This document shows, one piece after another, positions 35,708 through 42,149 of a stretch of DNA of 42,149 nt; position 1 is the stretch's first letter; every line of letters starts with the position of its first letter. A program made the translations under genes and the position numbers. Origin of the DNA: Pelagibacteraceae bacterium AG-325-E08 (GTDB taxonomy: Bacteria > Pseudomonadota > Alphaproteobacteria > Pelagibacterales > Pelagibacteraceae); assembly GCA_003282985.1 (NCBI GenBank), contig QBYE01000010.1:1-42149 (forward strand), in the 5' to 3' direction. The notes under the pieces were generated by a model. That model was not told the DNA's origin. It saw only the letters and a list, made by a program, of their open reading frames with translations, and did not search any database.

Positions 35708-36736
35708 ATGAGAAAATTATCAATTTTTGCAATAATTACATCTTTAGTTTTGTCAACTTTAGCGGTTGCAAATGAAGTTAATGTTTTTAACGCAAGACAT
35801 TATAAAGCAGACGCTGAGCTTTATTCCAAGTTCACAAGTATGACCGGAATTAAGGTCAATCTTATAAATGGAAAATCAGGTGCTTTAGAAAAAAGAATAA
35901 TTGAAGAGGGCGCAGACTCATCCGCAGATCTTTATATTACTGCTGATGCTGGAAGATGTGGGGCTATGGATGCAAAAGGTCATCTTCAAGGTGGCTTAAC
36001 ATCTGCTGCTATAAAAGCTGCTGTTCCAAAAAGCTTTAGAACAAGTAAATGGGTCGGAATAGCAAAAAGAGCTAGAATAATTTATTATTCACCTGAAAGA
36101 GTTACTGGTGCTGAATTATCTGGAATGTCATATGAAGGTCTAGCTGATCCTAAATGGAAAGGAAGATTAGTAATAAGAAAATCTAGCAACATATATAACA
36201 AATCTCTTGTAGCTTCATTAATTGAAAATAATGGAAAAAAAGCTACAGCTGAATGGGCAAAAGGAGTTGTTGCAAACATGGCTAGAGACTCTAAAGGAAA
36301 TGATAGAGCTCAGATCATGGCAGTAGCAGCAGGAGAAGCTGATATTGCAGTAGCTAACACTTATTATTTAGCTCTAATGTTGTCTGGTAAAAAAGGTGCT
36401 GAACAACAAGAAGCAGCTAAAAAAGTAAAAGCTTTCTTTCCTAATCAAAATGGTAGAGGAACACACATGAATGTTAGTTGTGCAGCCTTAGTAAAAGGAG
36501 CACCTAATAAAGATAATGCTGTTAAACTTGTAGAGTTTTTATTAACTCCACAATCTCAAGAGCACTTTACTAACAATACATTTGAGTTTCCAATGATTGA
36601 TGGTGTTTCACCAAGTCCATTAGTAGTAAATAACTTAGGATTAGATTTTCAACAAGACATGAAAACTAAACTAGCTTCTTATGGAAAAAATCAAGCTGCC
36701 GCATTAGAAGTAATGACAGCTGCTGGTTGGAAATAA
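35708..36736 (+). CDS. Iron(III) ABC transporter, substrate-binding protein
   Basis: Periplasmic ferric-iron binding protein, FutA/FbpA/SfuA type, 342 aa. Signal peptide MRKLSIFAIITSLVLSTLAVA (cleavage near residue 21), then VNVFNARHYKADAELYSKF, typical of this cluster. The paired Tyr in VANTYYLAL is the expected iron-binding site. RBS GAGGAGA precedes the ATG. First gene of the importer operon, under a Fur box, followed by a 56-aa frame and a strong hairpin before the permease. Confidence 0.93.
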   Translation: MRKLSIFAIITSLVLSTLAVANEVNVFNARHYKADAELYSKFTSMTGIKVNLINGKSGALEKRIIEEGADSSADLYITADAGRCGAMDAKGHLQGGLTSAAIKAAVPKSFRTSKWVGIAKRARIIYYSPERVTGAELSGMSYEGLADPKWKGRLVIRKSSNIYNKSLVASLIENNGKKATAEWAKGVVANMARDSKGNDRAQIMAVAAGEADIAVANTYYLALMLSGKKGAEQQEAAKKVKAFFPNQNGRGTHMNVSCAALVKGAPNKDNAVKLVEFLLTPQSQEHFTNNTFEFPMIDGVSPSPLVVNNLGLDFQQDMKTKLASYGKNQAAALEVMTAAGWK

Positions 36737-36743
36737 GCAAATA

Positions 36744-36914
36744 ATGAAAGAAGAAAAAAAATTTATGTCTGATATTGATTTAAATAAGTCTTCCAATGCA
36801 TGTTCCCCATGTAAACAGGAGTGTGAAAAAATCAATAAGAGACTAAATAAAAGAAAACTAGAAGAAATTGAATCTAAGGAAGTTCCGCATCTCCTTAAAG
36901 TGTTTAATTTTTAA
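36744..36914 (+). CDS. Small Cys-rich protein, 56 aa, in the iron importer operon
   Basis: Frame ATG 36744 to TAA 36912-36914, beginning seven bases after the binding-protein stop. Charged, Lys/Glu-rich, with a compact three-cysteine motif CSPCKQEC (20-27) and no hydrophobic segment, so cytosolic. Ligand set and operon place suggest binding of iron or another metal, or a regulatory peptide; no family recognised. It is short, but its codon use resembles neighbouring genes. Confidence 0.55.
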   Translation: MKEEKKFMSDIDLNKSSNACSPCKQECEKINKRLNKRKLEEIESKEVPHLLKVFNF

Positions 36915-36926
36915 TTTTTCTTTCTC

Positions 36927-36960
36927 GTGTCCATTGCAAATGGGGATTTGTAGTGGACAC
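36927..36960 (+). other. Intercistronic 15-bp hairpin between iron-binding protein and permease genes
   Basis: Arms GTGTCCATTGCAAAT (36927-36941) and ATTTGTAGTGGACAC (36946-36960) pair fully as RNA over 15 positions (two G-U pairs) around a GGGG loop. There is no downstream T-tract, so it is not a standard terminator. Most likely it protects the upstream mRNA and partly limits read-through, giving excess binding protein over permease, as in other importer operons (inference). Confidence 0.7.
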
Positions 36961-36990
36961 ATACAAATCATACATTAATATATATTAAAT

Positions 36991-38616
36991 ATGTTTAGAA
37001 ATTTTAATGTTTGGTTTTTATCTTCACTACTAATTTCTATATTTGTATCTATTCCAATTTTAACTGTATTCACGAGCTTTTTTGAAGATACATCTAATTA
37101 TTATCAAATTTTAAAAGATACTTTCCTATTTGAGTATATTTCCAATTCTTTTGTTTTATTATTTTGTGTATTGATTTTTACATTCTTAATTGGCACTGGA
37201 TCAGCATATTTAGTATCTTTTTTTGAATTTCCATTAAGTAATTTTTTTAAATGGGCTCTTATCTTATCTTTTGCAGTGCCTCCTTACATCTATGCTTATT
37301 CCTTGACAGCTTTTTTTGAGAATTATGGTACAGCCTTTACAATCCTTAAAAATTTATTTGGGGATGGAAATTATAATCATAATATTCCAAAGTTTGATGG
37401 TATGTTTGGAGCAATATTATCAATTAGCTTCTCTTTATATGCATATGTATATATATTAGCTAGAGCATCCTTTTTATACCAATCTCAAAACTTAATTGAT
37501 CTAGGTAAAAATCTTGGTTTTTCAAAATTTAAATCTTTCTATAAGATTATATTACCAGCCGCACGACCAGCAATTGTTGCAGGATTATCTCTTGTGGCAA
37601 TGGAAACTTTGGCAGAATTTGGAGCAGTAGATTTTTTTTCAATAAATACTCTTACAACTGGTATCTATAATTCATGGATAACTTTTGATGATTTAGCTTT
37701 TGCAAATAGAATATCATCCTTTTTGCTTTTGTTCATATTTTCATTATTTATCATAGAGAATCTATCCAGAAAAAAAGCAAAATATCATTTCAATACCAGA
37801 GGTGGACTTAAGCAAAAAGAAAAAATCAAACTTTATGGTAGTAGATCTTTTTTAGCATTTACCTTTTGTTTCTCTATATTCTTTTTGAGTTTTTTATTCC
37901 CATTAAGTCAGATGTTGTATTGGACAATAAAATTTCCAGAAAATTTATTTGATATGCAAATTACAAACCTTTTACTAAACACCCTTTATCTAGTGTTATT
38001 ATCTAGTTTAGTTTTGATATTTTTTTCTTTAATTTCAAATTATGGAAATAGAGTTTCTAAAAATAAAACTTTAAATACTTTATCAACCTTATCAATCTCG
38101 GGTTATGCTATTCCTGGAGTTATATTAGCTATAGCATTTATTACTTTTATTGCTTGGTTCGATGACAGTATAGTAAAATACTTAGGATTTACTTCGATTA
38201 AAAAAATTTTTATTGGTTCTATTCTTGGTTTAGTATTAGTTTATTTCATAAGATTTTATTCTTTAGCTTTTAACGGGATAAAGTCAGGATATGAAAAAAT
38301 TAATATTTCGGTTGATGAGAGTGCTTATTTGTTAGGCTACTCAAAAAGAAAAACATTTATGAATATTCACATTCCTTTTTTGAGAAATTCTCTTTTATTC
38401 ATAATTATTTTGGTCTCACTGGAGATAATAAGGGAATTGCCGATTACGTTAATTTTAAGACCTTTTAATTTTGAAACTTTTGCAACTACAGCATATATTT
38501 CTGCTTCCGAGGACTTGTTAGAGGCTGCTGCAGTACCTTCATTATTTTTAATATTAATCGCTTCTTTATTCATTATAATTAGTTCAAAATATATTTTAAG
38601 AGAGAACAATGAGTAA
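36991..38616 (+). CDS. Iron(III) ABC transporter, permease
   Basis: 541 aa inner-membrane protein, a fused two-domain permease (FutB/FbpB/SfuB type) with about 12 hydrophobic segments. Each half has the EAA-like loop for ATPase docking: LIDLGKNLGFSKFKSFYKIILPAARPA in the first, ESAYLLGYSKRKTFMNIHIPFL in the second. Works with the binding protein and the ATPase, whose ATG lies eight bases before this stop. Confidence 0.92.
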   Translation: MFRNFNVWFLSSLLISIFVSIPILTVFTSFFEDTSNYYQILKDTFLFEYISNSFVLLFCVLIFTFLIGTGSAYLVSFFEFPLSNFFKWALILSFAVPPYIYAYSLTAFFENYGTAFTILKNLFGDGNYNHNIPKFDGMFGAILSISFSLYAYVYILARASFLYQSQNLIDLGKNLGFSKFKSFYKIILPAARPAIVAGLSLVAMETLAEFGAVDFFSINTLTTGIYNSWITFDDLAFANRISSFLLLFIFSLFIIENLSRKKAKYHFNTRGGLKQKEKIKLYGSRSFLAFTFCFSIFFLSFLFPLSQMLYWTIKFPENLFDMQITNLLLNTLYLVLLSSLVLIFFSLISNYGNRVSKNKTLNTLSTLSISGYAIPGVILAIAFITFIAWFDDSIVKYLGFTSIKKIFIGSILGLVLVYFIRFYSLAFNGIKSGYEKINISVDESAYLLGYSKRKTFMNIHIPFLRNSLLFIIILVSLEIIRELPITLILRPFNFETFATTAYISASEDLLEAAAVPSLFLILIASLFIIISSKYILRENNE

Positions 38617-39670
38617 TAATTTTTTTGAAGTTAAAAATGTTGATTTTAAAGTTGGAGGTAAAACTAAAGTAGCCAATGTATCTTTTGCTATTGAAAATGA
38701 AGGCGATGTGATTTGTCTTTTAGGTCCATCCGGTATCGGAAAAACTACTATTTTAAGAACAATTGCAGGTTTAGAAAAAATTAAAAAAGGATCAATTGAA
38801 CTTAAGGGAAGTATATTGTCTTCAGAAAAAAAAAATCTTGAGCCAGAGGATAGAAATATATCTCTTGCGTTTCAAGAAAACAGTTTATTTCCACATTACA
38901 CTGTAGAAAAAAATATATTATTAGGTGCAGAAAGAAATAAAGGTAAAAAAGATCATCAAGTCAGCTTACAAGAAATTATAGAGTTATTAGATATTTCTTT
39001 AATATTAAATAAATATCCACATGAAATTAGTGCAGGCGAAGCACAAAGAGCTTCTCTTGCGAGATCTTTAGTAACTCAGCCAGACTTATTATTACTAGAT
39101 GAACCATTATCTAATGTGGATCAAAGTTTTAAGGAAGAAATACAGGAAAAATTGAAGAAAATATTAAAGAGTTCCAAAATTACCACAATTATTGTTACTC
39201 ACGACTCTTATGAAGCTTTTTATTTAGGATCTAAATGTGGAATAATTTTAAATCAAGAACTAAAACAATTTGATGATCCGTATAATGTTTATCATTTACC
39301 AAACTCAATTGAGGTAGTTAATTTTTTAAATAGAGGAACACTTATTCCTGCAGAAGTAACAAGTCCTAAAAGTTTAGAGAATAAAGATCTTGGAACAATT
39401 ACTGGTAATTTTATTAAACCCTTTCCAATAGGATCAAAAGTAAAGCTTTTAGTACAACCAGAGGACTTACACCATGATGATAAAAGTAATTTAAAATTTG
39501 AAGTGGTGGACAGAAAGTTTCGAGGCACTAATTTTATTTATACGCTTAAAACTCCCAGTAACACCCTAATTCCAGTTTTTGTTCACTCCCATCATATCCA
39601 TCAACATGAAGTTGACGAAAAATTTGGTATCAAAAGGCCAATTCATATTGATCATATAGTTTGCTTCTAA
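38609..39670 (+). CDS. Iron(III) ABC transporter, ATP-binding protein
   Basis: 353 aa FbpC/FutC/SfuC-type ATPase. Walker A GPSGIGKTT (39-47), signature ISAGEAQRAS (about 140-149; SAGEA in place of SGGQ), Walker B LLLLDEP (160-166), H-loop VTHDSYEA, and a C-terminal TOBE-like domain (about 240-353). Overlaps the permease gene by eight bases. Powers ferric iron import. Confidence 0.94.
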   Translation: MSNNFFEVKNVDFKVGGKTKVANVSFAIENEGDVICLLGPSGIGKTTILRTIAGLEKIKKGSIELKGSILSSEKKNLEPEDRNISLAFQENSLFPHYTVEKNILLGAERNKGKKDHQVSLQEIIELLDISLILNKYPHEISAGEAQRASLARSLVTQPDLLLLDEPLSNVDQSFKEEIQEKLKKILKSSKITTIIVTHDSYEAFYLGSKCGIILNQELKQFDDPYNVYHLPNSIEVVNFLNRGTLIPAEVTSPKSLENKDLGTITGNFIKPFPIGSKVKLLVQPEDLHHDDKSNLKFEVVDRKFRGTNFIYTLKTPSNTLIPVFVHSHHIHQHEVDEKFGIKRPIHIDHIVCF

Positions 39671-39689
39671 TAGAAAGCTTTTTAATAAA

Positions 39690-40382
39690 ATGAATAGTAA
39701 TTTTAAAATATTCTTAAAAGGAATTGTTGATGTAAGTCCATTGATGATACCCGTTGTACCATTTGGTTTAATATTTGGTGTCCTTGCTATTGATATAGGA
39801 TTTACACCTTTAGAAACAATGGGAATGTCTTTAATAGTATTTGGTGGCGCTTCCCAGATTGTTCTTTTACAATTATTTTCTGGCGGTGCTTCTTCTTTAG
39901 TTATCATTAGTTCAGTTGGAGCTGTAAACTCAAGACATTTACTTTATGGAGCAGTAGTCTCTGAACATTTATCAGATTTGAAATTAATTTGGAAAATTAT
40001 AATTTCTTACTTTCTAATTGATCAAGCTTTTGCAATATCCAATGAATATTTAAAGAAAAATAAAGAGAGAAATCGATATTTTCATCTTGTTGGGGGTGGG
40101 GCAACTTGTTGGGTTATCTGGCAATCAACAACATTATTAGGAATCATTTTAGGTGCATCTATACCTGAAAAGCTGGGGCTAAGTTTTGCTGTTCCATTAA
40201 CTTTTTTAGCATTATTAGTTAATGATTTTAGAAAATTTATAAATGTAATTGTAATAATTATTTCGGGAACAGTAGCTACTCTAGGTTATAATTATATTCC
40301 TTTTAAAGCTTATGTAATAGTTGCAGCTTTAGCTGGTTTATTAACTGCTATGATATTAACCAAAACCATTAAAACAAAATGA
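39690..40382 (+). CDS. azlC: AzlC family branched-chain amino acid exporter subunit
   Basis: 230 aa, about six or seven membrane segments. SPLMIPVVPFGLIFGVLAID and VFGGASQIVLLQLFSGGAS are classical AzlC blocks, and the region NSRHLLYGA is conserved. Forms a two-component efflux system with AzlD; substrate branched-chain or related amino acids by homology. Overlaps azlD as ATGA; begins 20 bases after the iron ATPase gene but is unrelated in function. Confidence 0.9.
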   Translation: MNSNFKIFLKGIVDVSPLMIPVVPFGLIFGVLAIDIGFTPLETMGMSLIVFGGASQIVLLQLFSGGASSLVIISSVGAVNSRHLLYGAVVSEHLSDLKLIWKIIISYFLIDQAFAISNEYLKKNKERNRYFHLVGGGATCWVIWQSTTLLGIILGASIPEKLGLSFAVPLTFLALLVNDFRKFINVIVIIISGTVATLGYNYIPFKAYVIVAALAGLLTAMILTKTIKTK

Positions 40383-40693
40383 GTAATTGGACTTTAATTA
40401 TATATTGTGGATTAATTACTTATCTCACTAGATTTACAATGATAGCATTAATCAAAAAAGAAATGTTTAATGACAGGATAAGAGAGATATTATCTTTTGT
40501 ACCATCTGCGATATTCCCAGCTATTATTTTTCCTGCAATTTTTATAAATGAAATAGGACTATTCCAAATAGAGGAAAACCCAAAGATATTAGCAGCAATA
40601 ATTGCAATGGTGATTGGGATATTATCTCGAAGTATAATTGCGACAATTTTTTCTGGATTAGCATCTTATTGGTTTCTAATTTTTGTTGTATAA
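40379..40693 (+). CDS. azlD: AzlD family membrane protein
   Basis: 104 aa, three or four hydrophobic segments, small partner of AzlC. ITYLTRFTMIALIKKEMFNDRIREILSFVPSAIFPAIIFPAIF corresponds to the AzlD N-terminal conserved block. Translationally coupled to azlC (four-base overlap). Next gene follows after six bases. Confidence 0.88.
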   Translation: MSNWTLIIYCGLITYLTRFTMIALIKKEMFNDRIREILSFVPSAIFPAIIFPAIFINEIGLFQIEENPKILAAIIAMVIGILSRSIIATIFSGLASYWFLIFVV

Positions 40694-40699
40694 AAACCT

Positions 40700-41089
40700 A
40701 TGAAAAAAATTTACATATTTATTTTTTGTTTAATAGCTTTTAGTGCTAATGCGATGGAAAAAAAGACAACCTTTAATAAAGAGTTGTTTGATAAAGCACA
40801 GTCAGAGGGTAAATTTGTAGTAGTAAGTTCTTGGATTAAATATTGTTCATCTTGTGCTGGTCAGATGAAAATTCTCAAGCAAGCCAAAAATGAAGGTGGA
40901 CTATCTGATATTAAGTTTGATAATATTGAATATTTTTCATTTGATGTAACTAACAGAGAAATCGCTGACTTACTGAAAGTACAATACCAAACTACACTTC
41001 TAATTTTTAAGGATAACAAAGAAATTTACAGAAGTGTTGGTGAGACAACTAAAGATTTAATTTACGAGGCTATTAAATCTTCAATTTAA
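40700..41089 (+). CDS. Periplasmic thioredoxin-fold protein
   Basis: 129 aa with a signal peptide (MKKIYIFIFCLIAFSANA, cleaved after residue 18) and an active site CSSC (C49-C52) in SWIKYCSSCAGQMKIL, resembling the C-terminal domain of DsbD or the Thioredoxin_7 family. Likely keeps periplasmic thiols or cytochrome/Cu partners reduced; the partner is unknown. Six bases after azlD and overlapping the convergent persulfide dioxygenase-like gene by four bases. Confidence 0.82.
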   Translation: MKKIYIFIFCLIAFSANAMEKKTTFNKELFDKAQSEGKFVVVSSWIKYCSSCAGQMKILKQAKNEGGLSDIKFDNIEYFSFDVTNREIADLLKVQYQTTLLIFKDNKEIYRSVGETTKDLIYEAIKSSI

Positions 41090-41772
41090 AGTTCAGCACC
41101 TAATTTAAGATTATTTGCAACGTTAAAATCTATTGCTGCAGGCTTCTTTAAATTTAGGTTATTCATAATCTCAATATATTCCTCAACATTATTAACCTGT
41201 AATCTTGGATTAAATTTTTTCTCTTTTCCAATACTACTGACTTTTTCTCCCTTATAATCGTGTGCAGGGTAGACAAGTGTTTCGTCAGGTAGTTTTAAAA
41301 GTCTATTGAATAACGAGTTATAAGCATCTTTTGAATTACCATTTTGGAAATCTGTTCTTCCGGTACCATTAATAAGCAAGGTATCTCCTGAAAATAAATA
41401 ATTATCCATTAAAAAACTAAAGCTGTCAGAAGTATGGCCTGGAGTATAAAGAGCTTTAATCTTTAATTGATCAAGTTTGATTATTTCTTCATCTTTAACT
41501 TTTATCTCAACAGCATCTGTTGGTGTATGTTCTCCCATAATAGTCACACATTGAGTTTTGTCTCTCAATTTACCTGCACCAGTTACATGATCAGCATGAA
41601 TATGAGTATCTATTACTTTTACTAATTTTAAATTTAATTCAGTAAGTAACTTTATGTAGTCCTCGACATTTTCTAAAACAGGATCAATGATTAAAGCTTC
41701 TCTTCCCTCTGCTGAGGCAATTATGTAGGTGTAAGTGCTGGATTTTTGATCAAAAACTTGTTTAAAAATCAT
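41086..41772 (-). CDS. Persulfide dioxygenase-like metallo-beta-lactamase protein (ETHE1/SDO type)
   Basis: 228 aa MBL-fold protein. Metal motif THIHADH (H57, H59, D61, H62), then H113 (TPGHTSDS), D130 (FSGDTLL) and H171 (PAHDYKG). The GTGRTDFQ and KKFNPRL motifs point to the ETHE1/persulfide dioxygenase group rather than glyoxalase II. In that group glutathione persulfide plus O2 gives sulfite, completing sulfide disposal, which fits an organism making sulfide via methanethiol oxidase. Substrate inferred. Confidence 0.85.
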   Translation of the reverse strand: MIFKQVFDQKSSTYTYIIASAEGREALIIDPVLENVEDYIKLLTELNLKLVKVIDTHIHADHVTGAGKLRDKTQCVTIMGEHTPTDAVEIKVKDEEIIKLDQLKIKALYTPGHTSDSFSFLMDNYLFSGDTLLINGTGRTDFQNGNSKDAYNSLFNRLLKLPDETLVYPAHDYKGEKVSSIGKEKKFNPRLQVNNVEEYIEIMNNLNLKKPAAIDFNVANNLKLGAEL

Positions 41773-41794
41773 AAGTAAATATTATCATAAAATC

Positions 41795-42149
41795 ATGGAA
41801 ACCACTACATTTGACTGGTCCTGTAAAAATACTTGGAAACAAAGTGCAAAAAATACTGCATGGTGTTTGCTTGGATGTGCCATAGGAGATTTTGGTACTA
41901 TTTTATTTTTTCAATTAACAGAAATACCATTTCCAGTTTTAGGAATAATGATTCTAGCAATAATAAATGGTTTAATAACTAGCGTAATGCTTGAAACTTT
42001 TATCTTACTTAGACAAAATATAAGTTTTAATAATGCATTAAAAACAGCTTTAGGTATGAGCTTTATCGCTATGGTAAGTATGGAAATTGCGATGAATTTA
42101 ACTGATTATCTTTTAACTGGTGGAGCAATATTAACTTGGTGGGTTATAC
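41795..42149 (+). CDS. DUF4396 membrane protein (3' end outside window)
   Basis: 118 codons visible, open to the window edge. TWKQSAKNTAWCLLGCAIGDFGTILFFQ matches DUF4396 by memory; three hydrophobic segments follow. ATG at 41795, 22 bases from the divergent persulfide dioxygenase-like gene start, so the promoters overlap. Function unknown. Confidence 0.75.
   Translation, partial: METTTFDWSCKNTWKQSAKNTAWCLLGCAIGDFGTILFFQLTEIPFPVLGIMILAIINGLITSVMLETFILLRQNISFNNALKTALGMSFIAMVSMEIAMNLTDYLLTGGAILTWWVI

Noticed and set aside
1-42149. CRISPR arrays, tRNA/rRNA genes, insertion sequences, prophage
   Set aside because: No direct-repeat arrays, cloverleaf sequences, transposase or phage genes seen; low complexity A/T runs explain the repeats that catch the eye.

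Overview
The window reads as a chromosomal segment of a SAR11 alphaproteobacterium ('Candidatus Pelagibacter' or a close relative). The reasons are strong A+T bias in every gene and spacer, very short intergenic gaps, many 1-10 base gene overlaps, Lys/Asn/Ile-rich proteins, and dense packing of methyl-group, one-carbon and organosulfur genes. I see no rRNA, tRNA, CRISPR array, insertion sequence or phage block, and no gene-free stretch longer than about 300 bases. The first gene (iron-dependent alcohol dehydrogenase) and the last gene (DUF4396 membrane protein) are cut by the window edges.

Region 1 (1-8803) is C1/sarcosine metabolism: an Fe-ADH coupled to a class I glutamine amidotransferase, then formate-tetrahydrofolate ligase (fhs, minus strand) divergent from a complete heterotetrameric sarcosine oxidase operon, soxBDAG. 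Region 2 (8809-13748, mostly minus strand) holds a DMT exporter, two unknown proteins, an Asp/Glu racemase-family protein, a cold-shock protein and purE-purK-GNAT. Region 3 (13851-17246) is a tight four-gene operon: an M19 dipeptidase homologue with an altered metal site, a 553-residue uncharacterised protein, a DUF3726 protein and a previously unmarked 52-residue zinc-ribbon protein. A minus-strand mini membrane protein plus a YIP1-like protein follow.

Region 4 (17933-25243) has a DmdA/GcvT-family methyltransferase with a MetF-like reductase (minus strand, ending at a clear terminator). These diverge from a long plus-strand run: Rieske oxygenase, small APS-kinase-like kinase, small nucleotidylyltransferase, ECHDC3-type enoyl-CoA hydratase homologue, small membrane protein, methanethiol oxidase (SBP56), 2Fe-2S ferredoxin and CoA-binding protein. 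Region 5 (25314-32163) carries a flavodoxin-fold oxidoreductase, a DUF4864-like exported protein, then dimethylglycine dehydrogenase, etfB, etfA and ETF-quinone oxidoreductase in one operon. Region 6 (32164-35590) has DUF2237 and hisI (minus strand) divergent from folE, an AcuI-like acrylyl-CoA reductase and a LysR regulator. Region 7 (35641-39670) is an iron(III) ABC importer with a near-consensus Fur box, an unmarked 56-residue Cys-rich protein and a strong intercistronic hairpin. Region 8 (39690-42149) has azlCD, a periplasmic thioredoxin-like protein, an ETHE1-like persulfide dioxygenase and the DUF4396 fragment.

The genes fit one theme. Methyl groups from N-methylated osmolytes (dimethylglycine, sarcosine, perhaps a betaine attacked by the Rieske enzyme) and from a DmdA-like substrate feed tetrahydrofolate C1 carriers. 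Electrons leave through ETF and ETF-QO to quinone. Sulfur products of DMSP-type catabolism (methanethiol, acryloyl-CoA, sulfide/persulfide) are met by methanethiol oxidase, AcuI and the persulfide dioxygenase. The best candidates for undescribed biology are the M19-like/553-aa/DUF3726/zinc-ribbon operon, the Rieske/mini-kinase/mini-nucleotidyltransferase/methanethiol oxidase operon, and the small Cys-rich protein plus hairpin inside the iron importer operon. All functional calls come from motif recognition and memory of families; no search was run.
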